A DNA stretch of 64,000 nucleotides from positions 268,744,250-268,808,249 of the forward strand of contig OY728153.1 of assembly GCA_963277665.1 (NCBI GenBank), read 5' to 3'. Position numbers and translations under genes: made by a program. This document shows positions 48,641 through 62,001 of the stretch, piece after piece (within the stretch, counting starts at the first letter, position 1; each line of letters opens with the position of its first letter). Origin of the DNA: Viscum album. Its lineage: Eukaryota; Streptophyta; Magnoliopsida; Santalales; Viscaceae. Under the pieces are notes generated by a model. The model did not search any database. It was not told where the DNA came from and worked only from the letters and a program-made list of their open reading frames with translations.

Positions 48641-49812
48641 TCTTGATAATCCATTGCCCATGAACCAATAATCCATTTTATGCCCCCATGAAACATTTTT
48701 TATTTTATTAATCCATTGAGAAAAAAACATTCCAAATCCTTTTTAGAACCAAATTCGTCATTAATATATGACTCCTTAGTTCAAATCCATTTGGCATCCA
48801 TTCATTTATTTTTTTCTTGTATTACTTCTTCTTATTTTTTCCTTAATCTTGGGAAATCGGGCCTGATGTGCCTTCTCTTTCTACACTAATAAAAATTAAC
48901 ATCTTTACTTCCATTAGAAATCAAATTTCACATCATATTCTCCTTATCATCATCTTTGGGATAATCATTTTAGGATATCCATGAGTATCAATTATTCATT
49001 CTATATCCAACCGTTGTAAGAAATGATGAATCATTCATGTCGATTCTCTATAACTCAATATCATAAGAGTAATAAGAAACTTTTGATTTAAAAAATCCCT
49101 TATTATTTGAATTATCACTCTTTAGAAATATTGTTAATCTCTAAATCATATTATAATAATGATCAAATGAGCTCACCAAGTTTATATTTCATGAAATTTT
49201 TAAATTCATCTTTAACAACCTTTTTAGTATTCCAATTCTTAGGAGGTCCTCTATGCAATCATTTAATAAGAATAGGATTTTCTAAAGTATCTCCTAATCA
49301 ACTCATACCGTTTACAATACTAGAAATTCTATATAAAATTTGATTAAAATTTTCTTCTTTACCCATTTTAAATTCATGATATACATCTATTAACATAACT
49401 AAGTTTGAATATACTTATCCAATACCAGACATGTAACATTCAAAATATTCTAGATTTCATGATTAATTTTACATAAAGATAAATGACTATACATATTTCT
49501 CTTTATTTCAAAATATAAAATATTCATCACATTGTAATTCAACACATAATTTTCAAGAAATGTTTCAAATTCACTTTTCATCATCTTTTATGGATTTTTC
49601 TTGATTGTTTAATGATAAACACTAAATTTATTTTGGAATTCCTCCATATGACATTTCTAATATCCATAACTAGTACCAACAAAGTGATGTGGTCTTTTAT
49701 GTACCCATCCATCATTTTAACGTTTTCTTATCTTCCTAAAATGATTTTATCCCCTAGAAGGTTATGTAAGGAAATGGATTCCAGAAATATGGATATTGAT
49801 CAAGGGTTCAAG
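48641..49812 (-). pseudogene. gag: Decayed Sirevirus-like copia gag
   Basis: On the minus strand the translation gives GPPKNWNTKKVVKDEF and YKLGELIWSLYNM. These match the UBN2-type gag blocks LPxxWxxKxxxIxE and LxELxGxLxxxE. Near 48850-48900 it gives CRKRRHIRPDFP, a degraded zinc knuckle next to the family's HIRPDCP; the same HIRPDCP block is intact in the young element at 16035-16076. Stops are frequent. The piece reads towards lower coordinates from a decayed primer-binding site near 49815-49828. No pol follows that I can recognise. Confidence 0.7.
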
Positions 49813-49828
49813 ATTTAATACCAATAAC
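49813..49828 (-). promoter_or_regulatory. Decayed primer-binding site of a copia fossil
   Basis: The minus strand reads GTTATTGGTATTAAAT, resembling TTGGTATCAGAGC with C and G changed. Directly to its right is sequence like the copia LTR start, including AGAGGTGAATTG where the young element has GGGGGTGAATTG. Confidence 0.6.
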
Positions 49829-51054
49829 TGGCCCTAAAGGGAATATTGAGAAATATCTAAGATAGAGGTGAATTGACCTTTTTAAATTTATTTAAATTTA
49901 AATAATTTTTCAATATCAATGTTATAAAATTAAGTTAATACCATGGAAAATTAAATGAAATAGACATAGTTATTTTTATAGTGGTTCATAACAAAATGGT
50001 CCTAGTAAACTATTCACCCCTCTCATGGACTCAAAGACATGAAATATAATATATTAAAGATAATGTAATATGATAATCAAATTTTCCCACCTAGAGTCAC
50101 AACCTAATAACAAATTCTTTTCCCATGTAAGATTAAACCAAAAGCATACCTTCCTTTTTCTACCTGGAGATACAACCAAAACGATTTTATATTTTTACTA
50201 CTATAGGCAAAAACCAATTCACGTATTCTGTTTATGAGTCAAACCCCAAAATCATATAGTTTAATTAGAAGAATAACCCTTTTCAATTATATACATAGAA
50301 AATAATATAAAAATGTATGTTCATATAACCTGATGAATACTTCATAGTATGAGTGTCAAGGTAGAAAACCACTCTCCATTAGTAAAGGATCAAATGATTT
50401 TAGTTTAGTTGAGATCAGTAGATAATCACTAAAGAATCATATACTTTTATAGCTTAATAAAATCCTCAACCTTTTGTGATTTTTCCCTAGTCTTATCCAA
50501 TCTAAATATAGATTTTTTTGGGCAAAACATCTATAAAATATGAAATACATTATATCTTTCATTTTTCAATGAACTATTTCAATTATTTTCTACATTTTTT
50601 AAAAGATAATATTCCATGTGTAAATATTTTAAAATTGAAAAACAATATTTATATAAGTCATCCTCTATATCCTATAACATATAATACAAAATATATAGTG
50701 TAACCCATTAGAATAATTAATATGGTACTAAATATCAAGTATTTAAACCTTTTAAATACTTCCTGATAATAATCAGGGTTGACCCTTCACATTTAATCCA
50801 ATTTGAATTTACAAATTTCATGATCTATAATTTAATCATAAATAACAATATAAATAAATCTCATAAATATCTCATATAATTATTCATTAAAAAAATTAAT
50901 ACATATTCATGTGGATTTTAAATAATTTATAATTAATTATAGAACAAAGAAAACCTTAATTATTTTCATAATGAACCTATTATAAGTGGAAATATGAAAT
51001 ATCATGAAAAACATTGATTTTTTCAATGATTTAGTAGAAATTCATTGGAAATTT
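49829..51054 (-). repeat. Probable decayed 5' LTR of the copia fossil
   Basis: From about 49831 (TGGCCCTAAAG) the sequence parallels the opening of Sirevirus-like LTRs, with AGATAGAGGTGAATTGACC followed by poly-T and AAATTT runs. The far end cannot be placed, so the end coordinate is only where the next repeat texture begins. No coding signal was found. Confidence 0.4.
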
Positions 51055-51880
51055 TATAACCCTTATGTGAAACACATACGTTGTGTATGGGTTACAATAT
51101 CTTAACCTTATGTATTATAAAACAATTATGAAAACATTAGAGTGAAGATCTTACCCTTATATGGGACTTATTTCACCCATACGTGGGTTTTGAAAAAGTT
51201 CTTGTAATTAATAAAAACTCTCTAGTTCTTTTATGCAAGTATTATTTAGCCTTACATGAACATTAGGTTACCATTACAAGGATATTGAAAAAATTCATCT
51301 ACCCTTATAAAATTATATGGGTACCCTTATGTAGGTTATCAAAAAACACAAGTACCCCTGCGGAAGTATACTAGAACATTTACGTGAGTATGGTTTACCC
51401 TTACAAAGTAAATATAATTTCTCTGGTTACCCTTATGAAAGGTTTATGTTACCCATATCTGTGATATAGAGTACCCATATCCAAGTTTTATTAAATTTAC
51501 ACAACTATAGAAATTATCAGGTTACCTTTGTATAACTAATAAAAATATTAATGAAGCTACACATTTATTCAATGAAACATTTATACACTTATTTAAATTA
51601 AAGTTTTACCATTATATAACTAATATAATGTGTCACATAATTTTATGAAAGAAAAAAAACATAATTTATCCATTATGAAACTCACATAAACACATACTTA
51701 CTCTTAACACAACTCATAGACACTTAGACATACCCATATGTTACATATGTAAACTCATTGTTTCCTTTAATAAATTCCATAAAAAAACATCTACCCTTAC
51801 GTAACCTATTTAGACTTAAGAATACCATTAAAAAATATTTAAAAATTTACCCTTACATAGCCTATATAAACATAAGGCTT
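51055..51880. repeat. Degenerate ACCCTTAT repeat field
   Basis: Variants of TTACCCTTATGTAGG recur more than ten times at irregular intervals of roughly 40-60 bp, for example near 51058, 51150, 51290, 51325, 51390 and 51430. Some are in the form ACCCATACGTGGG. It looks like an eroded tandem array inside an old LTR. A short (AC)n(AT)n microsatellite follows at 51912-51945. Confidence 0.6.
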
Positions 51881-51912
51881 GTTTTATGTATCACTATAAA
51901 AACCACACAATC

Positions 51913-51946
<34 letters not shown>

Positions 51947-52189
51947 GAAATTAAATGATTTATGTCACATAATTAGTCTAGGAACTCAACCTGAAAATTA
52001 TCAAAATGTAATAAACATTTAATTCAATAAATATAATGATATTTTAAGTAAATAATAATCACAGAAAACCAAAAAAAATCATACTAAAGATAACACATAA
52101 TAAACATGTTAAATTATAATTAACCATTAAGATGATAATTTTTAATTATCAAAACATAAATAAATAAATGTGATATAAAGATAAATTTC
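51881..52189. other. AT-rich gap, nothing recognised
   Basis: It contains the (AC)n(AT)n microsatellite at 51912-51945 and otherwise featureless AT-rich DNA before the copia RT relic. Confidence 0.5.
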
Positions 52190-52870
52190 AAAATATATAT
52201 TTCCAACACATTTTATTAATGTGAACCCACTGGATTATTTCTATATGATATAACCAAATGGTTTTGTTACTCCAAATGATACTAACATGTTACAAAAACT
52301 GCGGAGAAATATTTATGGATTAAAGTGTGAATATAGGTAATGGAACATTCAATTGGATAAAGACATTATAATAATTTGTTTCATGGAAAATGAATTCAAT
52401 TCTTGTAATAACAAATGGTTTAGTGGGAGAGTAATTAATTTCCTTATAGTATATGTTTATGACATATTACTAATTACAGACCAAATACCAGTCGTGTAGT
52501 CTATTAAGATGTGGGTTAACACATGATTATTTATGAAATACTTTGGAAAATCATTATATATAATTTGGATCATGATCTAACTTGATAGATCTAAAGGGCT
52601 TATAATAATAAGTTAAGGTACGTATATTGGTAAAATATTAAATAATTTTAGTACAAAGCAATCCCATTTGGGATAATTTCCAATTTCAATTGGAATATAT
52701 ATCTACAAAAAAAATTCATTAGACACATGAGGAGTGGAATAGTATAGAAAGTATCTCATATGCATATAGGATAGGGTGAGTCATGTATGTTATGTTATGT
52801 ACATGGATGTTTCTTATAATTTAAGCATTGTAAGCATATATCAAGACTGTTTATAAGACATAATATAATT
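52190..52870 (+). pseudogene. pol: Decayed copia reverse transcriptase
   Basis: The plus-strand translation gives FINVNPLDYFYMI (family FLNGxLxExxYMxQP), PNGFVTPND, LRRNIYGLK (LxKSLYGLKQ), LIVYVYDILLI (LxLYVDDxLLI), LFMKYFGKSLYIIWI (EMKDLGExxYILGI) and LDRSKGL. Later come YIGKILNNFSTKQSHLG and a degraded YASAIGSxMYAMLCTRPDVSY segment ending near YNLSIVSIYQ. This order is unmistakable for a Tork-like Ty1/copia RT. The catalytic YVDD has become YVYD and several stops are present. Flanking RNase H and integrase were not recovered. The orientation is opposite to the neighbouring copia gag fossil, so they belong to different elements. Confidence 0.82.
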
Positions 52871-53142
52871 GTTTTCAGTAGATGTGTAGTTTTTGATGAT
52901 TAAGGGCTTTTATAATGGCCTTTTTGAAGTTAAAAATCTAATAAACCCATGTCTATATATACACTATTATATCATTTTTATTGTGTTTTGAGAATTATTC
53001 ATTGTGACCTACATTTTTTCCCTAGATAATTCACTCTCAATGAATAACATCTCTAGGGTATCTATTACGACTAAAAGAAATATTCAACCTTACTAATTGT
53101 CATCAATAATGATGGAAAGTTAATTAATCATTCATACTGAAT
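52871..53142. other. Flank between the RT relic and the solo LTR
   Basis: AT-rich DNA without a recognised motif; it may be the downstream continuation of the copia fossil. It ends GAAT at 53139-53142, the left target duplicate of the solo LTR. Confidence 0.5.
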
Positions 53143-53692
53143 TGTAACACCCCGACCCTAGTTACCCAGGTTCGGTTCATTGTTTTAATACATTGGCATG
53201 ACTACAAGGAATCAAGTCCCGAAGGACTGATCGGATTAGTAGTCTTGGAAAATAGATTACATACATGAATGTTACATTACACTTCATAACATACAAAACA
53301 AAAGAAATAATCCTTCACAAACACCATTATTACCTTGTCTTAACCCAGCATATCAATCACAATACACTTCTTGGAATCCTAGGAAAAATAAAACATAGAA
53401 AGGGGTGAGATCAAATTCAGTAAGGATAACAATACAACGAAAACTTTCATAAATAAGCATAAACATTTAAGGCAATTTATAACTAAAAAAAAGCCTTTTA
53501 AACAAGAATTTCATGATAATATGGAAAAAAATAAAATGATGTAATGACATTTACTTATTCACATGGATATTCTACTAGTCGAATAATCACATGCAATATA
53601 ACTGACCACTTTCATAATGATGGAATGCATAATTTCGAACTTTAATTTCTATTTCAAGGCCTCATGCCAAGACCTAATGGATAACTATAACG

Positions 53693-53900
53693 GGAACCCA
53701 ACCTGGAGAGCCTCTGTAACCGGACTCCATCCTGGAGGGCCTCTGTAACCGGACTCCAACCCGAAGTGCCTCTAATAACCGGTCACCAACCCGGAGTGCC
53801 TCTAATAACCGGACACCAACCCGGAGTGCCTCTAATAACCGGAAACCTACCCAGAGGGTCTGCTGTAACTGGACCCCAACCCGGAGGGCTTACTTTTACC
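53693..53900 (-). repeat. 29-30 bp tandem repeat in the solo LTR
   Basis: Seven units resemble GGACACCAACCCGGAGTGCC followed by TCTAATAACC in plus orientation. In element orientation it sits near the 3' part of the LTR, the same place as the 28-29 bp array of copies A and B. Confidence 0.9.
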
Positions 53901-55856
53901 GGTCCCAAACCCAAAACATACTAGTCCAACACATTCATCTTAAGAAGAGGATGAAATATAACATAAACATTTGTATTAAAACTAGCATACGAAATTCCAA
54001 AACATTAATCATAAACCATTAATGGCATAAAAATAAATCATCCATAGTCAAACATATCACAAAACCATAAAAACAATATGGATGATTTTTATCATAATTA
54101 ATCAACTTCAAACAAGTGTAAAATTTATCCAAGGATGTTGACATAGATGAAATCAAAACTATATGAGAGAAATATCTCTTTTTTTGAAATCATTTAAAAG
54201 TCACATAATTATAAAAGAAAACATTTACTTTGAATATATGCTTATAATCTTTTAAGGTAAGATTCAATGATTTTATAACGGCAGAAAATTGCCGCACCCA
54301 TCGTATAAGTTAAAAAAATGCATTCTTACCTTAATTCTGTCGAAAAGGTTAAAAAGGACATTGTTTGGAAAACGACGGAAAGATTCCTATAGAAACGTAT
54401 TATAAAAATTCAAAAAAGGGTATAAATGACTCTAACCCATATTCAGTAAAATATTAATAATGTTTTGAAATACATTTTTAAGAAACATGGATGTTGATGA
54501 TAAAGAGTTCCCAGTATATAATTACGTATAAACAACCTCGAATAATGAAGAGATTGTGAAATAAACCCTTACCAATTTGGTAGCTTACGAAACATACACC
54601 CCATGAAAGAGGTATCATATAATGAATATGTAAATACACATAAATTAAAGTGTATTTCGGAAATAATACAATTATGGGCAGAACATACACCAAACAAAAG
54701 GTAAGAGTGGCAATATGGCATGAATCTCACGAGAATAAGGAGTGAGATGAAAACCCATTACCTTATACTTTTCCTAGGTTGAGGATTGATTAACCTAATA
54801 TATAATAGTTAAATAATTATTATTAAATTATAAAATAATCATATATATATATATGATATCATATATGATCTTTCAATATTGTTTTGTTAATAATATTTTA
54901 GTATTATCGCCGTTTCGGGTGTTAACTGATTCATTTTACTTTATATGATTTGTTACGTAATCCATGTTTGTTATGGATAGGTTGTGTGTTATTCATATCC
55001 AGAATGATATAATGTACTTGAAAATTACTTTTAATCTTCAAATGAGAATTAGTCTTGAATGGGTATGATGGGGATATGAATCTCATCGCGTTTGTGGAGA
55101 CGACAATTCATACGTACGGACGAACGCTACTTCCATTTCATTTTTCATTTAAAAAGGAATCAAAACCAAATGATACATAGGTATATTATTACTACAGTAT
55201 AATATAGTATCTTATATATGTTACTTAATTTCATTAACACCATCCTTTATATGTTTCATGTATGGTATGAATGAGTCATATCACTTTGAGGGGGCGGTAG
55301 TTCGCACTTCCTCAAATGCAATTATCGTATATATATACAACATAAAATGAATAATGGTATAATATAAAATGGAATTAAAGAAGATTATATATAAAATAAA
55401 TATCATTAATATCATATTTAGTTACAGTTCCATCATAATGTCCACCATGAGAGGTGGTAGGAGATAATTGAACAATCATCATTTCGTGAGGCGTTTGGTT
55501 TCCATCCACAGAAACATTATGTTATTCACCCATTAGATGGATGTGTGTGTAAGTTTAGTTCGAATAATTCTCATAAAAATATCCTAGTATATTTTGGATT
55601 TTGTTTTTGTTACAAAATAATAGAATAAGATGATTTTAGGGATTGTAGAAGTAAAATAAAAGAAAAGAATCTAAGAGAAGTTGTTACCTTTAATTTGGGT
55701 AAGTCCCTTTAGTTTGAACCAAAAAAGAATATTGAAGTGCCTTCTGGATAAGTTAATGCTTCTAGTAGGAGGATAGGGATGTAGGGATCTTAATTGGGAA
55801 AAGTTTGGACGAGCCAAAATGCTTGAGAGGTGTGAGGAATTGGTTAGAAGTGGCAT

Positions 55857-55868
55857 CCTTTTATATGG
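55857..55868 (-). promoter_or_regulatory. TATA box of the solo LTR
   Basis: The minus strand reads CCATATAAAAGG, followed by ATGCCACTTC and a C/T-rich leader. Its place and context match the box in LTR copy A at 20127-20137. Confidence 0.65.
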
Positions 55869-57780
55869 GGGAGAAGGGGCTCTTTAGAAGAAACGTAAGG
55901 TATTATTTTATAATAAATTCATATTCGGTTTCTAATGATTAAAAAGTGGATTATTCAAAGTCTAAGGTGGGTATAGGTAGAAAAAACTCAACCAATAGGT
56001 TTTATACAAGTTTGGGTCACTATTGTACCATTATCTTTTAGGTTTAACTCTTAGTTAAATAGTTTGACATTTACCATGTCTCTTTGTATTTTTATATTAT
56101 ATGGTTAATAAACATACAATAAACTTCCAATAGACCCCCAAGTGGTCCATTAATGATACAAATATCATGATATAAGTCCTTTGGATGATCCTTAGATTTT
56201 TAGGAATATAATATCAATTAATAATATAATATTTGTTTTAAAAACTCTTTTTTGTCAATTCTGGCACTATTGGGTATTTGTTTTTTGATAAATTTATAAA
56301 AGAATTATTACTTCAAAACAAATTCTTATACCCAATAATAATATGTCATATTAACTGATAAAATTACTGTAATTCATAAAATGTCTTAAATTACATTTAT
56401 TTGGGTATTTAAAATATCAATTATCTTAATCTTTCATTAATACGGTGATTAATGCATCATCATTGTGTCATAAATAAATTAAATTATTTAATGTATAAAA
56501 ATTATAAATAAAATATAATTATGTAGGAAATCTTTTTATCTTTCTAATGAATATTTATAGTAAAAAATATTACTTATATAACACTATATACAAATTAATT
56601 ACTAAAAGGTTTTTATTTATGTAAAATTTTCCTTTACATTAAATTAATTAATCTAAAATGACATTATCATTCATAAGTGGCTCCATGGTGTCCCATAATC
56701 GACCCAAAAATTTCCATGGTCGTAGATTACTCATCCAATAATGTTAGGACATGTGTTATAGTAATTTGGAATTATTACAATATTCTTTTTACCTTGAATT
56801 ACCCTATTTACCTTTAACTGCGGTAAATAAAAGTAAAAAGTTACTATTCACTAAAAATTATTTTTATCATATTGAACCAAATTTTACTCCTTGATATTAA
56901 CTATTTCTCTCATATTTTCTAAATTCAACTCATAGAAGCGGTAAAATTAAGTTTTATGAGAATTTTCAAATTCTCATAGGAGGTGGGTAAAAGACGGTGA
57001 AAAGTGTAATAAACTTTTTATATATCTAAAATTATTATAAACTGACTCCAATGAATTACAATGAACTTATATAATTATTATGTATCTATTTATACATAAA
57101 TTAATTTAAATAAAATAAATAATTATTCAAATAAAAAAATCGTTTTTAACCAATAACTAAGTGTTTTCACTATTCATAAAAAATTGATGTTTCTCAGAAA
57201 AATTCCAACAATTAGGCCTAAGATATATTTGATATTATGAATTCAAAAATGATGTCTATTTTTTCAAATTAAAATCATATAAGTTTAATTAATTAAATTA
57301 TATTAATTCTCATTTTCAAAAAAAATGGCGTGTTTTTAAAAAATAATAACTATCAAAAGATTGACACTTACTTATGTGCAGTTTAAATGTGAAATTATGT
57401 CCAATGACCAACATTGTATTAAATTGTAAAAATATATTCTAAATATACTTTAAAACCACTCAAATTCATAATTTATCACTATTAATTATTTCGATTAAAA
57501 AAATTGTTTTTAATTAAAATTTAGTACTTTTCACCATTCATCAAAATATGAAAGTTATATAAAAAGTACAGAAATTTCACCCTAATCTAATTTCGATATT
57601 CCGAATCCAAAAATAAAGTTCATTTTGAATGATAAAATGTATAAAATTTTAAAAATTGGGTATTACTATTCTTAACTGCTAGTATGATTGTTTTTGGTGT
57701 GTTAGAACTCGAAGTTGCGTATAACACACGCTATTGTATTATTCAAATAGAGGAGTACCTGGAAAGCTTGGGGTGTTACA

Positions 57781-60700
57781 GAATGGATTGTTTTTTTTTT
57801 GCAAAGGTGAGTGGTGTAAGGTGATCAGTTCCACCACACTATCACCTAGAGTACCATTAGTGATGCTTCAAGATCAAGGAGAATGTGTGGATCACCTCTA
57901 GAGGGATTAGAATTTGGATCCACTCTATGTAATGATAGTGTAAATATAATGTCGATTTGATCGATCAACAACCACATTGAAGAAATAAATCAATACCAAA
58001 GTATTTTTCATATAATTAAATTAATTATAAATTTATCATGAAATATCCTCTCTCTGGCTTCAAATTTTTTTAATATAATTATTTAGATATAATAATTATA
58101 CATGTTTTCATCTATTTTTATGGCTAATTAATCATGTTCATTGAAGAACCATCAATGGTCATGAACTCAATAGACTTCTACAACACTTGGAACCTTTAAT
58201 ATAATAGGGAAATGTATTGATTTTTAGGCAAAGATGGGAAGATCACTATTTCTAGTCGATCTCAAATATAACAACAGTTACTACTCCACCATTGGCATGG
58301 ACCTTTCAAGGACTAATACATGAGACCCTATAGGTTACCCCTATACTAAAAATATGTAGAATATTCATAATTAATGGGGGAAGAGTTGGTATGGTTGATG
58401 ATGCAGGATGTGTAGATGATCCATGAGTAGATGATGACCACTCAGATGCATCATATGTATTATATGGATCAATAATGGAGGTATTTGGAATTTTCAAGAG
58501 GGTGATCATTTGTCAATAAAGGTATCTCCATGGCACGTTTTGTGAAGATTTGGTTGGGTGTAAAAATTATTCCTCAGGTTTAGTGGTCTATTCTATAATC
58601 TTATTTGGGTGGGTTAGGTCGATTACCACATGGTGTTGCCCTAAAATTTTTACTGAGTTCATCATGTATTTTACATATCACTACTGAGGAGAAATGTGTG
58701 TCACCCTTCACATAAGATTTATTGGGGTGACCTTTACATTGATGATGATTTCACCTTATCAATTTTTTTTATAAATATTGAGGACTATTAAGAGAGGACT
58801 CTTCATGGGTGAGTTATTCTATTAAAACATATCCAATAATAGTACGGGAAACTTCCTGAGAGATCATGGGAGAATCATAACTAGATGCAATCTAATTACC
58901 CCCATATTTTTATATAGGTGGATCATGTTTGTCTAAAAATATACGAATCTTTAGAGGAACTGACAACCATTTTTTTATCCTTTAAACCAGTAAAATATTT
59001 TAAAAATTATTTTGGAGGTTTCTCACCAATATTGTTCTTCAATTTTGAGGTCATGTGTCTTCAAAAAATATATATTAAAAGTAATATTGTTTTCTTCTTT
59101 GATCATGTGTATTCAAATGGATAATTATTTTTTTCATATATAATCCTCATATGGTAAATTAAAGATCAAGTTTTTATCTAGAATTCGGTTTTTATAATGG
59201 GGGAATTGTTATTTGAGTTCACTTCAGTAGTTCTCATGGCTGATAATGATGTTATGTTTTACAATTAAACACTCTAAAACATGGGAATTGTTCTATATAA
59301 TCCATTATTCCTATTACTCTTGTTTTAACCATGATAAAACCTAGAGTAATATATAGATATTGGGAAAGAATTTGGGAGATTAGTCAGCCACTGAACATGA
59401 ACAACAAGGAAATATCACCAATGACACCTAAAAAATATACAATCATTACCAATGAAAGATCCAAAAACAATGTAGGGATCATTATTTTGAATATTTTCCA
59501 TGTTATGGATTTCTCAATCCCTATGCAATGAAATACGATGTTTTAAATTTTTAATCCAAACATTATAACTAGTGATTGTTAATTCTTAATCATTATATGT
59601 AGATAGTATCCCTATCCCTATATTGAAAATCCTTAAATGTTATAATATTGTGTTATGAATTTTATTCTAATCATTTGTTGGATATGTTTGTAATGATGGA
59701 GGATTATGGTAGGGTAGTGGGGGAGTGGAGGTGTTCAGACAAAAGCTAGTCAAAAATATAATAGATAAGGATATAATGGTAAAAATCCACAATGGTGTTG
59801 GAATAAAAAATTCATGCTACTAATGTGGATAATAATGGAAGAGTATGGTCACAGAGCATGCTCATGGTAGGTGAAATTGGTAGACTGGACATGTTTTGTC
59901 CATATTTATGGCCATGACATGCCATAAAGGGTAGAAGGAAATAATCTACTATGGTGGGGAGATGAAAACTAGACTTTTCCAATATTAAGAAGCATTTATG
60001 CCCAATGATTAAGGGAAATACGGGATCAAATGGGTTAGCACGGGCACTAGCCCATGGAATGAAGCAGACTCAATTAGTGGGCTAGGAAAACATGTCTAGT
60101 TAGGACTACCCAATGAGATCCATGAAGCATGTTATAGAATGTTTTCACCCCACTCTCCAATTATTCATAGTTATCATGGGGTGTACATGTATCCAATGGT
60201 TTCCCCATGATCCCAACAAGCCATAGGGTCCACCTAAAGGCGACAACATGGCACCAAGAATCACCTATTTGATGTTTTTATCAACATTCTCATTGTTTTT
60301 TGGTTTTCATCAAACAAATAGAATATCTTCAATGTTATTTATATAGATAATAAAGGAATGATTTATTTGGAAATATAAATTATTTTGTGATCTTATATAT
60401 ATGGTCTTGTATTTTCGCTCTATATTGTTAATGATGGGGTTTCAACATGGTGGTCAAAGAGTTTATCGAGTGTCAAGTATACTATTGTCTTATTTGTGTT
60501 TCAAGGTAAGGTATGGTTCTGCATATTTATAATTGAATTATATCCTCTCTAAACTATTTCTTGTTACTCTCGTATGTTGTATGATAATTAATGGGGCATG
60601 GGTCCTCCATTATGATTCTAGAGAGGTAATAAAGCTACAAGGTGGGATGTTTCGATTATTGGGGCTTTGTAATGTTTCTAACTATAACTAGGATGTGATG

Positions 60701-62001
60701 GGTGAGAATTGTATCTATATAAGGGGTAATCTCCATTAAATATTATTTATGTTTTGGTTGGCTTATTATTTTTTATGGGTCTAATGGTTTGAGCTAACTG
60801 GTCTTCTTAATATTTCATATGTAGTTTTTCGGTTTTCCAACTGGATATGTACATACTAGAATATTTATAAAAATATTCACCCACAAATGTCATGTTTTTT
60901 TAGAAGGATAGTTTGGTGGTGAACATGGTGATCATGGATTTTTTTGAAACCTAGTGGTACTAGGAGGTGATAGTAGCAATCGAATTTTGTTTCTATATAA
61001 ATCTCATTATGGGTACCACTTCATTTTTTCCCTAGAACAAAGGCCTTATATTTTTTTATTCAACATAACCCTTATTTATAATTAGGACGAGAAGAAAACC
61101 TTATATGACCAGAACCTTTGAAGGTATATAATCCTTTAATGATACATAGCTTTAAGTCTCAATGGAATTTTGGACATGACTTGTAGAATAAATAACGTAC
61201 ACTGGAACAACACCTCCCTACCTTCTTATCGTATGATGTATGTAAGCCTCACAAATGTTACATATATAGTTTTCTATTGCTTCCCTGTATGGGGAAATTA
61301 AGCCTGATATAAACTCAGCCTCTCTAAATATATCACTTTCACATACAACTACCTTCTCATTTCACCCTTCTATTGTCTTTCACACCATTGAAGTTGAATC
61401 TTTCTCGTAAAAGGCCCAAATGACCATCATGGATGACTGAGAGGCCCAACGAACCAAAAACCCATATAAATGGCCCTGAATCCCAATTAAATTGAATATA
61501 ACCAATTATATTGTACCCTACTACAGTACATACTTTAGTATCATCACTACTACAATGCATAATTGTTTCTAAAGTTCCATAAAAATTATCCACTTCCTAG
61601 AATTGAACAAGGGTCTTCATGTAGTATTATAGGGGACCTTACCCCTCGAGTGAGCCCCAAAATATGGGCACCTCTTATAAATAATTTTTGGGTGGTTTCC
61701 TATTTGTTTTTTGGCCTTGTATATTTCTATTTTAAATAATTTTTATTCATCAGCTAAACTTTATGGGATATGGTGATTTTTGTATACATCATATTTATTT
61801 AAGTATGTTTAATTTATTTATTATTTTATTTTTTGTATTGGGTGGTGGTGTGTGTTGTTTGCGGGTGAGTTATGTTAAGTCCGCCCATTATGTTTGATAA
61901 TCTTACTCAAATACATTAAGTTTTCCATGGCGAATTAGAGGAAGGTATGGGGTGTCACACTTGTCTTACCACCACCAAGGAGGGGTCCAGGGGGAGGGAA
62001 A
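57781..62001. other. Unclassified AT-rich DNA
   Basis: After the GAAT duplicate the pre-insertion sequence resumes. Short open pieces (for example minus 61593-61357, 78 codons, and plus 58918-59124) lack any recognisable family pattern. Near 61949-61958 the sequence GGGTGTCACA resembles an LTR 3' end, but no partner start was found. A purine-rich stretch (61977-62001, with GGGGGAGGGAAA) precedes the LTR candidate at 62002. Confidence 0.5.

Larger units (their letters stand above)
53143..57780 (-). repeat. Solo LTR, 4638 bp, same family as the 18783-29955 LTRs
   Basis: The ends are perfect 11-bp inverted repeats, TGTAACACCCC and GGGGTGTTACA, flanked by GAAT on both sides (53139-53142 and 57781-57784). 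On the minus strand it has a TATA box CATATAAAAGG (about 55857-55868) followed by a pyrimidine-rich leader, then the blocks CGCCTCACGAAATGATG and GTAGCGTTCGTCCGTACGTA, matching CACCTCACGAACCGATG and ATAGCGTTCATGCGTACGTA in LTR copy A. A tandem repeat lies at 53693-53900. No interior or partner LTR is adjacent, so it probably arose by LTR-LTR recombination. Confidence 0.85.

Noticed and set aside
61357..61593. 78-codon minus-strand open frame
   Set aside because: The amino-acid mix is plausible, but there is no motif, no neighbouring exon-like sequence and no start or splice context to support a gene.
61949..61958. LTR 3' end GGGTGTCACA
   Set aside because: No matching LTR start, tandem copy or target duplication could be paired with it.
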